DNA of 64,000 bases from Mesostigma viride (lineage: Eukaryota > Streptophyta > Mesostigmatophyceae > Mesostigmatales > Mesostigmataceae): assembly GCA_009746045.1 (NCBI GenBank), contig RPFO01001075.1, positions 558,501 to 622,500 on the forward strand, read 5' to 3'. Below the pieces are notes generated by a model. It saw nothing but the letters and a program-made list of their open reading frames with translations. It ran no database searches and was not told where the DNA came from. Made by a program: the position numbers and the translations under genes. The stretch's first letter is position 1, and every line of letters starts with the position of its first letter. Shown here in pieces: positions 23,085 to 33,964 of the stretch.

Positions 23085-24410
23085 CAGCAATACGCCCTCT
23101 TCTCCCTCCTTGGACGCTCCATCGAGGAGCTCTGGCCCTTCAAGCCCCTCACCACCACCTTGACCGAAACCTTCATCCGCTCACTCCTTAAGGAGGCCAG
23201 CGCGCAGCACGTGGCCCCCCTTGCTGCAGACGTGGCAGCAATGCTCAAGCAGCACGCTGGCCTCCGAGCTCCCCCTCCTCTCCACCATCTCGGCACCGCC
23301 ACCTCCACCCTCCTCGCCTCCTCCACCGCCACGTACCAGGTGCCCCCACCACCGACGCCATCACCGCCCAGAGCTCTCCGGGACATGAGACCAGCGCCTC
23401 AAGGACAACGCTGCATCGCCATCGAGTGCCTGCAAAACACGGCAGGCCTCACCGCCCCGCAGGCGGTGAAGGACATAGCCGCCATTGAAGCCAGCCCCCG
23501 CTCCAGGGCCCGGCAGGCAATTCATGAGCCACTCCTCCTGGCACCCAGACCGGGCTGATCGCATGCATGCTCAAGCAATACACCACCTCCACCACCTCCG
23601 CCGTCGCAGCACAGAGCTCTCAAGCAGCAGACGCTCGACCTCCGCAAGGAGGCCGAGCTCGACAAGCCGGCGCAGCCTTAACGTCATCGTCAAGAACTTC
23701 GACCTGGTGGAAGGTGAGAATTCCGTGACTTCAGCTTGCACAGGCGTTTGAGAGAGAAATCCTTGGCCGCATGGGCCTCATTGGTGAGATCAAGCTGGAC
23801 GCCCTCCGCCTTCCCCGCTCGCGGGGTAAGGCAGGGGCGCCTCCACTGCTGCTAATCTTTGAGAACCCGGCGGACAAGATTTCGTTCCTCAGACGCCGCA
23901 AGCGGCTCGAGAAGACTCACTACACTCTGGACGACAACTTGACCCGGCTGGCCAGCGCAGCAACAACGGCGACGGGAGCCATGGCCGACCTACCGGCCTC
24001 CAGCTCCGGCAGACGTACCGCGGCGCCGGGGGAAGCCGGCAGTACTGGAAGGGGGCGGCCATCTACGTCGGCCACAAGCCCTGGCAAGCGACCCCTGCTG
24101 CCCCAGCACCTCCAGACACCCGCCGGCCCCAGCTTACCTAGGGGTATACATGCAGCAGTAGTAGTGTAGAATAGTAAGGCCTAGCCACCGTGGCCTTGAA
24201 CATGCACGCCTATTAATTACGGCTGGGCCCAAACCAGCTGATACCTTAGCATTATTGAGCCATGTACATGTGTGCCTAACACGTGACGCAGTCACGTGTC
24301 TATTAATTAATTAAAATTAATTAATTAATGTGTGCCTAAGATGTGCCACACACCAGATGTGATGCCTAGCTTTATTTAGTTATGCTGTGCCCATGCAGAA
24401 AGGGCTGTTC
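23085..24410 (+). mobile_element. Broken ORF1-element copy with 3' UTR
   Basis: Segments match the intact ORF1 at 34.4-35.8 kb in order: TTTLTETFIRSLLKEASAQH, an Ala/Ser/Thr-rich linker, NTAGLTAPQAVKDIAA, RRSLNVIVKNFDLVEGENS, and RLPRSRGKAGAPPLLLIFEN. The usual ORF1-element 3' UTR (GTAGTAGTGTAGAATAG onward) follows the coding part directly, with no ORF2 between. An internal TTAATT array at about 24,301-24,328 interrupts the UTR. Several indels break the frame. Confidence 0.8.
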
Positions 24411-24844
24411 CATGCAAACTAAAACCTCCAAATTCATAGCTTGAGCCAGCCATCTGTAACAATCACGCTGACTGAACAGGCTAACTCGCTGTGGATGTAT
24501 CTAATTGGCTGCAAAACTTCAGCTTCAGAAGAGTGGTTTTGTCGCCAAGCCTAGGTTGGCCGGGGGGATGCCGCCCCCATCTGGCCTGAAGTGTGACCTT
24601 TTGGCTGGGCCGGGTGCACTTTTTGGCGGGGCGCGCTATAGTTGGCGCCGGGTACCGAAGGTTATCTACCAGTCCACCTTAGATTTAATCTGTCTCCCTC
24701 CATGTGCTGAGGTCTTCTCCTACAGATACACACGCGGCTCTAGCTAGAGCTCGGACCGCGGTCTTTGCGTCTAGCTTTCCTCTCAGACAACTACCCTAGT
24801 CCTTCCACGCGGTTTGTGGGTGAGCAGTCCTGAGGAAAAAGTAC
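24411..24844. other. Spacer between ORF1 copy and MITE copy 2
   Basis: About 430 bp without a supportable gene. A patch near 24,610-24,655 (TTTTTGGCGGGGCGCGC, GGCGCCGGGTACCG) resembles sequence close to the right end of the 5.96 kb transposon and near 27.4 kb, and may be a decayed remnant of that family. Confidence 0.35.
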
Positions 24845-25027
24845 TTTGGACTTAGGACTTTTGTTTTTTGCAAAACTTAGCCCTAAACGGGAGAAGACAA
24901 GTGTACAGCACGGAAAACCGTACTAGAGCTAGCGTATGTTTCAGGACGGAGAAGACAAGTGGAGAACTCGAATAGGTACGTAAAACCGTCTGGTAACATA
25001 ACCTTTAGACATGATCGACCGGCAGGA

Positions 25028-25192
25028 CAGGATCCGGAGACGTCCGTCCCGTATAGTCAGCAAAATTGGTGCGAGAGGTCCCCAGTTCGATTCCGGCCTG
25101 GATTCATTTGCAGATCGCGTTTTTCCGCGTTTTCCGCGGACCGGCACTGAACGCAAATGGTGTTCACCTTTGCGGCGTGCCTGATCAGAATA
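25028..25192 (+). mobile_element. SINE copy 2 (5'-truncated)
   Basis: Begins near GGATCCGGAGACGTCCGTC, has the A-box-like TATAGTCAGCAAAATTGG and B-box-like AGTTCGATTCCGG, and ends CGTGCCTGATCAGAA. It is nearly identical to copy 3, 350 bp downstream, so the two are young or were locally duplicated. Confidence 0.8.
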
Positions 25193-25252
25193 TACGCTTG
25201 GCTGATTTCGATAGTACCGGCTACGCCCCCTTCTCAAGAAGGTTCCAGCCGT

Positions 25253-25286
25253 GTTCAGCCCGTCTCACGGTTCGAGACGGCTGAAC
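25253..25286. other. Perfect-stem hairpin between two SINEs
   Basis: GTTCAGCCCGTCTC and GAGACGGCTGAAC face each other across a 7-base loop, giving a stem of about 13 bp with one bulged C. Its role is unknown. It could be the end of an unrecognised element or simply part of the MITE interior. Confidence 0.6.
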
Positions 25287-25302
25287 AAGTCTCGAGTGCA
25301 GA

Positions 25303-25596
25303 CACGTGTGTAGTACTCCTACACACAGATCTCGAATGATTTATCTAGTACCAAATCCGAAAGGCTTGCATCACTCCCCGGAAAGGAGAACTTTTGCGGA
25401 TGACTGTAGGTGTCAGTTGGCGATGCCCTAGGATCCGGAGACGTCCGTCCTATAGTCAGCAAAATTGGTGCGAGAGGTCCCCAGTTCGATTCCGGCCTGG
25501 ATTCATTTGCAGATCGTGTTTGTCCGCGTTTTCCGCGGACCGGCACTGAACGCAAATGGTACGTTTTCACCTTTGCGGCGTGCCAAATCAGAATGA
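25303..25596 (+). mobile_element. SINE copy 3 (full-length form)
   Basis: About 294 bp starting ACGTGTGTAGTACTCC. The 5' part contains a CTAGTACCAAATCCG block and CACTCCCCGGAAAGGAG, then the A- and B-box-like segments and the CGCGTTTTCCGCGG block, ending GTGCCAAATCAGAAT. Minus-strand copy 4 at 33.0-33.3 kb shares both ends, which defines the full element. The spacing between A- and B-box-like motifs is only about 15 bp, shorter than in a tRNA, so descent from a tRNA is likely but not proven. Confidence 0.8.
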
Positions 25597-27881
25597 TCGA
25601 CACCACGCTGTTACTCCTATTAGCCGTCATGACTCAGGAATTGGTCACGCCGCGCCCAATCCTGCATGGAATCTCAGCCGTAGGATCAACTGGTGCGAAA
25701 ATCCCAGTAAAAGATGGGAGGCATGTAGGAGTTTAAATTGTAAGTGCGCCCTCGCGCGGGCTAGTGAGATTTTCCGATCTCATGAAAGAAGTCTGGCGCA
25801 GCGCCAGCGGGTCCCTAGTCCCATTTAAGGCACGTGCACCGGGACTCCCGGAAGTGGGGCTTTCTGCCCTTTTAAGGGCGTACGCTTGGGACTTGGAATT
25901 TTGCACGAGGTAGGTAAGTTTGCAAAAAATAAGTCTGTAAGTCTGAGAAAAGGTTAACACAACAAAAAAGCGTGTCCAGGTGAACCCTCGGTATGCCCCT
26001 AAAACCCCTCAGGCTCCGGGAGAAGCCTTTTTATTATCCTGGGCTATCGGGGGGCTGATGAGCTCCCCACCATCCCCACCGCCACCGCCACCCTCCGCGC
26101 CTCCACCCCCCTCCCCCCCTCCGCCTCCACCGACTCCATCACCGCCCAGCTCCGCGACATCGACCAGCGCCTCAAGGATAATGCAATCGCTATCGAGGTC
26201 CTGCAGAACACCGCAGGCCTCACCGCCCAGGCGGTGAAGGATATTGCCGCCAAGCCAGCCCCTGCTGGCATGGCCGGCGATGCTCCTCCCCTCACGACCT
26301 GGGCGGACATGCTTAAGGGGTCCGGACGGACCTGCCCCCCCCCAAATTGAATACACATGTTTTGCACTCAATACCCATGCTGGCAATGCAAATGATGATG
26401 GGGGACCATAAATATGACCCTTGGGCATGCATCCCACTACTTGTTGAGTTCAAGGTCCATCACAATACATGTGCAGGGAACTTTTTTTGGCGCGCACACC
26501 CCCTAAAAGCACGGATTGCCTAGGACAACCCCCCCACACTTGTGTACCAAACACCATAAAAAGTTCAAATCCCCACCCAGACCAAAGAATGGAGCTAATT
26601 TGCAGCACCAAAATCGCACGTCTGGGCATACTTATGCAGTTTACCGAAAAATACGTCTTTTTTGTGACTAAAAAAAACAAATCAAATCAAATACGCATGG
26701 GTTGGGCCCAGGGAGATAGAAATAACTTCCACAGGGTGGGAATATCAGTGGCACCAATTTTCAGCTCATTCTGACCACGTATGTGAACAGCCAACACTTT
26801 TGTATGAAAAAAAAAATGCACGAAAATACGGTTGTAAGACACATGGCCACACCACTCACACCCTTGCCCGGCCACCACAGTGTGGGCCAAACAAGGTGCC
26901 AGCAAGTTATTTATCATGCAAACTATCTTGGAATCAAAATTCAGGTCATTCTGAGCTAGACTGATGGCATAAACTAGTGTCCTCAACTGCCACCCCTCAA
27001 CCCTAGTATAGGACTGGCATGAGCTCAAACATAACCCTAAGTTTCATCACCTGCCCACCACAAATCATCAGAATCCTAACATAGACGGCTGCCAATTGAG
27101 TTATACAAACAGCCACCAAATGCAGGATCAAGCTGAGCATGAGCCTTGAGTACTAGAGAGGTCATTCATAGCATGCAGCAAGACACTATGGTAGCATAGT
27201 TGGCAATCTTCATTGGTAATAACAGAAATGTTTAGAGGCCCAAGCAACGTTCAATAGTAACAGAAACATGTGGGATTAGATGGGTGACTCGTACATGCTA
27301 GCCACACCCCACACCTCACCATGGTTGTAAACCATGCTCAACAATAAGGTGCCACAACGGTACGAGCCGCGCCAAAATCTGCCCTCGTAAGCGGTACCCG
27401 AAAAGTGGCGCCAAATGCGATTTTTGGTGTGCGCGTGCACGAAAGTGACCGAATTTCGGGCGACAGGCATGGCGGTCTGGCAGGCGATGCTGAGCGTGTA
27501 TAAAGGCACTATCAAGGCTGAAATTTTACGATTATCCTCCTAAGGTGTTATTCGATCCACCACTGTTTTTTTTTAGCCATAAAATGTGCGGAATCGAACA
27601 GCATGTTGCGTCATTCATAGGTGGGTGCCTGAATGGTCGCAGATTTTCTCTCGACCCCACCTGACCGCAGCAAAAAATTTTCCCGATGAAGTGCGCCCTA
27701 AGATCGGGGTTTCCATCATAAACGATGCATTTTTTAATTCTAAAGACTTTGACCGAACGACTTTCTTCATTACCGCTGCAATTTTTTTTCCTGAGCTACC
27801 GCATATTTCCGACCAATTTCAAGGCTGCGTCAGGCTTGGCAGACCCATACTTCGTATATATCTGCGTTTGCCCCGAACGTC

Positions 27882-28470
27882 ATGTTTAATGCAGGCTTTG
27901 TGGACTCTAAAGACGCCCACGATGTTGGGGCTTTTATCAGCCTCTGGACATGCACAAACTGCGGTCAGCAGGTGAATGCCGGAACGAGTTTCTGCGGCGG
28001 GGTGTGCGAAACAGACATCAAGCGCACGGCAGACATGGATACCTCCGAGCGGTATGTTCCCTTATTCAAATCTACGGGCCAATTCACTCCTTGTTGAATC
28101 CCTGACCTTGTCACGGATGAATATGTTACCAGTTCCCCATCTCCGGAGTTTCTCTTTTGGTCATCTTCTTATCTTACGGGAGGTGCGTCATGAATCGTAT
28201 AGCGAGCTACGGTTTCATGGCGAGCCTTTTCTTCACATCAGCGACGTACAGGTTACCTTAGAGGCTAGGGATGTCAAGGAATTCTTCACACGGATATTAG
28301 GGAGGGTGCATGACGGATTGCGGGCAAGATATTACGGGCTGGCTGGCAGCCTTGCAGCGCTATTGCCGCCGATGGCAATGATTTGCAGGCAGGGCTATGG
28401 ATCACAAAGCTGTTGCTTTGCTCTAGTTGTACATGCTGCAATTTATTGGCATTGTGCTCACGGCAAGTAA
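27882..28470 (+). pseudogene. Possible gene fragment carried inside the transposon
   Basis: From ATG 27,882 a frame encodes a short Cys-containing segment, WTCTNCGQQVNAGTSFCGG, of zinc-ribbon appearance. A good donor-like GTATGT follows near 28,051. A second frame at 28,110-28,440 includes RFHGEPFLHISDVQVTLEAR and DVKEFFTRILGRVHDG. A TATAAA-like TGTATAAAGGC lies at 27,497. I do not recognise the family and could not prove a splice between the parts. It may be a captured host gene or an unfamiliar transposon protein. Confidence 0.3.
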
Positions 28471-30159
28471 TGTTGCATGACATGGTTGACCACGAAGATT
28501 GATGGAAAACCCAGAAGCAATTGGTGGCTTTCTTGGATGCTCGATGGCTTCACATGCTTGTGAGTCCATAAACCCACTGCATACGTGCCCACCGTCTCTA
28601 AGCTGAAAGCATCTGCCTTCAACAAGCATCTTAAGACATGCATGCACATGAGAACTGTCATGGTTTGTGGAGAGGGTGGCATATTGCGTGAGAGCGGAGA
28701 GAGGACAGTGGCCGGGCTAGGCCAGCTACCTGTGCTGCCACAGGACCGGGCGGCAAACACCGATGCACAAGCTGCCTTACACACCAGCACCCAAGCTGCC
28801 TTCATACCCCTGAATGATGAGCAGAGGGCATCCTGGACGGCCGCATCCATGCAGTTCATGCAGTTCAGGCTGTGCGTGCTGGCCAAGGGCACGGGTAAAT
28901 GAGCCAATGGCGGGCTATTATTACGCACGCTGCAACCAGCGCCAATGAAGCAACCCAAGCCTGCCCTCCTGACAGGTATGTGTGTTTTGTTTTCTCATGT
29001 CGTGTGCACAACCAGCAATCCTTTATTTCCCTATGATGCATGTTTGCGGAATTCTGGCAACCTGGCACATGGCCAAACTCCTCAATGTCAGGGCTGGGAG
29101 GGGTTGTTTGTCAAGTGGATAGACACACGCACATGCTCAACACCTCTTGCTCCAATGCCACTGCCACTCACCCAGAAACTCAGGCACAACCACGCACGAT
29201 CGCTAAGCTGCTAGCCAGAATCGCAGTCCTCACCAAAGTGAGGGATGGGGCACCAGCTAGTTTGACAGTCTGGCTGAGGACGTGCAGGAGTTGAATGACA
29301 TATCTGAAGCAAGTAGTCACGGATGGCTTGGAGAAACATGGTGAAGCATGCATGGGCATGCATCTCATGTTGACAAGGGCCAGAGCAAGAGCATGAGCAC
29401 GATGCATGTGCCTATGTAGAGGCCATTGGGCTTGCACTATCTGTTGAAGACAACTGCGGTATGGTGGCCAAGCGGCTCACCGGGGATGTGCAGTGGCTTC
29501 TTCATGCTAGGTATGATGGCGGCCAAGTGCAGTCCTTTGGTGGCACATTTCAAGCCGGCAACCTCGAGGTAGCAACTGAGCAGTGTATGAGCTGTCTGGC
29601 TATGCACCACAGCGCTGGCTGAGGAGATCTAGTCCAACTTGGAAGCTGCGTTGCCAGCAACGTGGGCCCCTATAACAGAGACAGGGACATGGGGACATCC
29701 ATGGTGATGCAGAGGACCATGTGTGGCAACCTTGGTCAGGCGGGCCGGTTGCCAAGGGATGTGCTGCTACCGAATCAAGGCGCACAAAACACATCGCAAC
29801 CATGCCGACGGCCGAGATGCCTGGCATGATTAGATTATTACATTGCCAAGCTGAGTTTGCGACTACCGTGCATGCTGTGGGTTTGAACTGATCATGCTAG
29901 CCAACGTGACAGCTGGCAGTTCTTATGTCTAACAAGCCCCTACTTGAAAATTGCCTTAGCATGGCCGTATGCACATATATACAACAACCATGTCTAGCCA
30001 CTGTTCATGTTCATATATCTTTGTCTATGTGTCACAAAAGTTGTGTTATATTATCTGTGCAAGGTCTGAACAGTTAGCAACACAGTTGGTGGGAGTTGGC
30101 CATACCGTTACAAAAGAACTTTGCATCCAAGGTTGAGTGATTAGCTGGAAACTGGCAGG

Positions 30160-30695
30160 TGTTGCATGGACCAGTGAACCCAATGACACTTGATGGACCT
30201 GAAGTTTTGTGCAATGTCTGAAATGACATGATGATTTAACATGGGCGCTTGTTTTCAGCCTCACCTGAGCACATCTTGCATGGGAAACTGCAAGAAATGT
30301 GGCGGAAATGCAAAAAACGCACATTTTTGCTCACATTTGCTAGCGAGCTGTCAATGAATGAAGTACAACAGACCTGGATTTTTGTGCAATGTCTACAATG
30401 ATGATATTTAATATGCTTGCAAGTTTCCAGCCCCAACTGAGCACATCTTGTATGAAAACTGTCATGAAATGTGTTAAAAAAACGCGAAAAACGCGCATTT
30501 TTGCTAGCATTTGGTGGCATTTTGTTACCAAATACAGTACGATGGACCTGATTTTTTGTGCCATGTCTACATTTATGATGTGTAACGTGATTGCAAATTT
30601 CCAGCCTCGACTAAACACATCTTCCATGGAAACTGCTATGAGATGTGGTGAAACGGTGCGTTTTTGCTAGCATTTGGTGGCAGTTTGTCACCAAA
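30160..30695. repeat. Degenerate about 175-bp tandem repeat, three copies
   Basis: Related segments begin near 30,190, 30,365 and 30,541, each with GACCTG(A/G)(A/T)TTTTTGTGC, a GTCTACAATGATGAT-like block, TTTCCAGCC...GAGCACATCTT and CATTTTTGCTAGCATTTGG. Divergence of several percent or more suggests some age. The array lies in the right half of the 5.96 kb transposon. Confidence 0.75.
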
Positions 30696-33047
30696 TGAGG
30701 TCAGATGACCATGGGACCTGGTGCACAGTTGGTAGACATGAGCATAAGCCTACATGCAAACAGCCAGGTCAGGAGCTCTTTATTTGCATATCAAATGGTA
30801 TTTGTTTGTATTAAAATCTGGAAAGTTGCTAAAAATAGACATACCAAAAATAGACCAACCGATGTCGGAAAATTCTGGAAAGTCAAATTCCTTTTACTGG
30901 TGTCATGGACATGCTGCCTACCAATATCTAGCATGTTTGGACTCAATTTGCTCCTTGTAGGGCTTATAAGGGCATTTTTTGGCACTTTCATACCGTTGTG
31001 GCATAAACAGCATGCTCATATACACATGCTATGCTGACTTAGAGTAGAGGATGATGCCTCAATCAACCAGCAATAATAACACAATGTTCTAACCCTGCAG
31101 GTTCACATCACCCCGTTCAAAAACCAACCAACAAAACAGTTCACTGTAAGCGCAAACACGAAATACAGCAAAGCCATAAGAGAAATGGCTTGCAGCCATC
31201 CTCATAAGCATGGCTAGCATTCTTGAGAGCACATTGATTGTGATAATAGTGGCTGTGATCCACAAATCTAAAGAGAACACACACGTAAGCATGTGTAGCA
31301 TCAGAATATGTAGCTTACACATATACAAAGCATGGCCAGCAAGAGAAGTATAGCCACCTTGTTTCCCAGCACGTTGAGACGCACGGTTCATATGCTTGCC
31401 AGCTTGTTGCAACGGTCATGCCGCCCTCGAGGCATGCCGGGGTACGTGTTGAATATGCAATATAGGCACTCTGCCATCCAAATCCTTCTATATATCATTA
31501 CATTAACGTAGCAGCTTACCTTGATATTACCCAAATCAATCCTAGACAGGATTTCAGAGCTTGCCACGCATAACGTAAGCGAATCGGTTGAAAGCTGCCG
31601 GAAAACTAGAGACGTGCATGCAGCAAGCGGCGAACAAAACAACGCACCCTTCCAGGAAACCGTGCTGAAAGCTTAGAATAAAGGGATTTCTAAACGCAAT
31701 AGACTTCGGGGGTAACCACTGGATAATAGACGTACAATGGCATGCTATAGATTTCCTGACAAGGCGCGCCAAGAAATGCCAGCCACCCATGGACGGGTTG
31801 ACAGCGCATAAAGCAGGACCTGGCGTTTTCTTTCCGAAAATGACGAGGAAAAGTAATAAAATAAAAGGTTCTTTAACATTTTCAATCTCCCCGTTAATGA
31901 ACGTTGCTTTCTGCATCGCTAGGGACTAAGAAGTTACCTTTGTAATTATCGCTGTAGGCATGTATTGCTGCTTATTCGTTGCGGCAAGATTTCCGGGCCA
32001 GACCCCCTCGCAAACGCGGATGAAAAATGGCATCGATCTCGTCAATAATGCATCTTCGGCTACGCAAGATCATGATGAAACTTTGATTTGACGCATCTGC
32101 ATAATTTTCTGCGGTCTTATTGCCATATTAAGTACTGCATTTATTGCCGAACGCACGTCGCCATGGCCAACTTGGCGCAAGGGTTACGCGCATCGTGCAC
32201 CACAATTTCACGTGCCGAGGTAGCGTCGGGTACCGGCGGGAATTTTTTGGCGCGAAATAATTCCGGTCCGTCCGGACCCCTTAAGCAACATACCACCTCT
32301 GGACACCACCTCCGCCGTCGCAGCCCAGCTCCAGCGGCAGACGCTTGACCTCCGCGAGGAGGCCGAGCTTGCCAAGCGCAGCCTCAACGCCATACTCAAG
32401 AACTTCGACATGGAAGAAGGTGAGAATTCCGAGAAGCTTGCATGTGCGTTTGAGAGCAAAATCCTTGCACGCATGGGCCTTCTTGGTGAGATTAAGCTGA
32501 CCGCCCACCGCCTTCCCCGCGCGCGGGGTAAGGCAGGGGCGCCTCCGCTTCTTCTCATCTTTGCATGAGAGCCCAGCGGACAAGATTTCGTTTCTCAGAC
32601 GTCGCAAGCGGCTCGAGAAGACTCACTTCACCGTGGACGACGACTTGACCCTGGCCAGCGCAGCAACAACGGCGACGGGAGCTATGGCCGACCTACCTCC
32701 AGCTCCGGCAGACCAAGGCGGGCCAGCCGGTGTACTGGAAGGGGGCGGCCATCTACGCCAGCCACAAGCCCTGGCACGCGACCCCCTTGACCACCGCGGC
32801 CCCAGCGACCCCAGCAGCCCCAGCCTAGGGGAATACAGCAGCAGTAGTGTAGAATAGTTAGACAGTGGCCTTGTACATGCCCGCCTACTACCGGCACTAT
32901 ACCAGCTGAGGCAGGCCTAGCCTTTTTAGTCATGTACATGTGTGCCTATGATGAGCCACCCTCCAGATGATGCCTAGCTTTATTGTATTATGCAGTGCCC
33001 ATGCAGGGAGTCACTCTCTGCTGAGAAGCCATGCCCTAGCTCTTGTA

Positions 33048-33338
33048 TTCTGATCAGGCACTCCGCAAAGGTGAAAACCATTCGCGTTCAGTGCCGGGCC
33101 GCGGAAAACGCGGAAAAACGCGATCTACAAATGAATCCTCGACCGAAATCGAACTGGGGACCTCTCGCACCAACTTTCGCTGACTATAGGACGGACGTCT
33201 CCGGTTACCATGGCATCGCCAACTTACACCTACAGTCATCCGCAAAAGTTCTCCTGTCCGGGGAGTGATGCAAGCCTGTCGGATTTGGTACTAGATAAAT
33301 TAAATCACTCGAGATCTGTGTGTAGGAGTACTACACAC
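33048..33338 (-). mobile_element. SINE copy 4 (full-length form)
   Basis: A minus-strand copy of about 291 bp interrupts the 3' UTR of the split ORF1 element. Other copies of the UTR read TTGTATAGCCATGATG without interruption. It matches copy 3 from ACGTGTGTAGTACTCC to the end TGCCTGATCAGAA. The duplicated target is short or ambiguous (GTA), so exact ends may shift by a few bases. Confidence 0.78.
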
Positions 33339-33535
33339 GTATAGCTATGATGATCTTCCCCCACATGACATGCTCCCCCTTAGCTGGGCATAGCGTGATA
33401 GATCATGAGGGTGCAGGTGCCTTGGTGCACCTAGAGCAAGGGTAGCTTACATTCCCATCAATTGCATGAAGTAGCCCAGAATGTATTAAAAGCCATATGC
33501 CCCTTCTCAGGGATATGTGCTACAGATACTCCCAA

Positions 33536-33592
33536 CGGAGTTATTAATTAACTAATTAATTAATTAATTAATTAATTAATTAGGAACATAAC
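33536..33592. repeat. TTAATTAA tail shared by two LINE-derived copies in tail-to-tail order
   Basis: About 45 bp of AATT/TTAA repeats lie between a + oriented 3' hairpin (ACTCCCAACGGAGTTATT) and a - oriented one (AACATAACTCCGTTGGGAGT). About 150 bp of 3' UTR on each side form an inverted repeat. The shared tail is palindromic, and the locus should be hairpin-prone. Confidence 0.9.
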
Positions 33593-33964
33593 TCCGTTGG
33601 GAGTATATGTAGCACATAGCCCAGAGAAGGGGCATATGGCCTATCATACATTCTAAGCTACTTCCTGCAAGGGTGGGAATGTAAAGGACCCTTGCTCTAG
33701 GTGCACCAGGGCACTTGCATCCCCATGATCTTCAAGCTATGCGCAGCGAAGGGGGAGCCTGTCATGGGGGGGAAGATCAGCATGGCTATACAAAAAGCTA
33801 GGGCATGGCATCTCAGCAGAGAGTGACTCCCTGCATGGGCACAACATTACTAAATAAGGCTAGGCATCGTCTGGAGTGTGGCACATCATAGGCACACATG
33901 TACATGATTAAATAAAGCGCGTGGCTTAGCTGGGATAGTGCCTCTAGGAGGCGTACATGTACAT

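Larger units (their letters stand above)
24845..25975. mobile_element. MITE-like element, copy 2, carrying two SINE insertions
   Basis: The left part (24,845-25,000) is the reverse complement of 20,200-20,340, and the right part (25,600-25,975) is the reverse complement of 19,700-20,060. Both ends of copy 1 are thus present in the opposite orientation. Its middle is occupied by SINE copies 2 and 3 and about 110 bp of other sequence. The size difference from copy 1 (about 1.1 versus 0.64 kb) is largely explained by these insertions. Confidence 0.75.
26317..32280. mobile_element. 5,964-bp DNA transposon, 16-bp perfect TIRs, TTAA target duplication
   Basis: The ends are GGGGTCCGGACGGACC (26317-26332) and its exact reverse complement (32265-32280). 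TTAA flanks both sides (26313-26316, 32281-32284), and removing the insert with one TTAA restores the ORF1 frame ...MLKQHTT. TTAA duplications occur in the piggyBac and Kolobok superfamilies; the purine-rich terminus fits Kolobok better than the CCC start usual for piggyBac. I find no recognisable transposase in any frame, so it is probably non-autonomous or decayed. The interior is AT-richer than the flanks and holds a possible captured reading frame (27.9-28.5 kb) and a degenerate 175-bp repeat (30.2-30.7 kb). Confidence 0.85.
26055..33540 (+). mobile_element. ORF1-element copy split by a 5.96 kb transposon and a SINE
   Basis: The left piece (26,055-26,316) reads AIEVLQNTAGLTAQAVKDIA and WADMLK. 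The right piece resumes at 32,281 with KQHTTS and runs through the C-terminal domain to about 32,825. The ORF1-element 3' UTR follows to 33,540, ending in the hairpin ACTCCCAACGGAGT and a TTAATTAACTAATT tail. The start is 5'-truncated within the ORF. SINE copy 4 lies in its 3' UTR. No ORF2 is present between ORF1 and the UTR. Confidence 0.85.
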
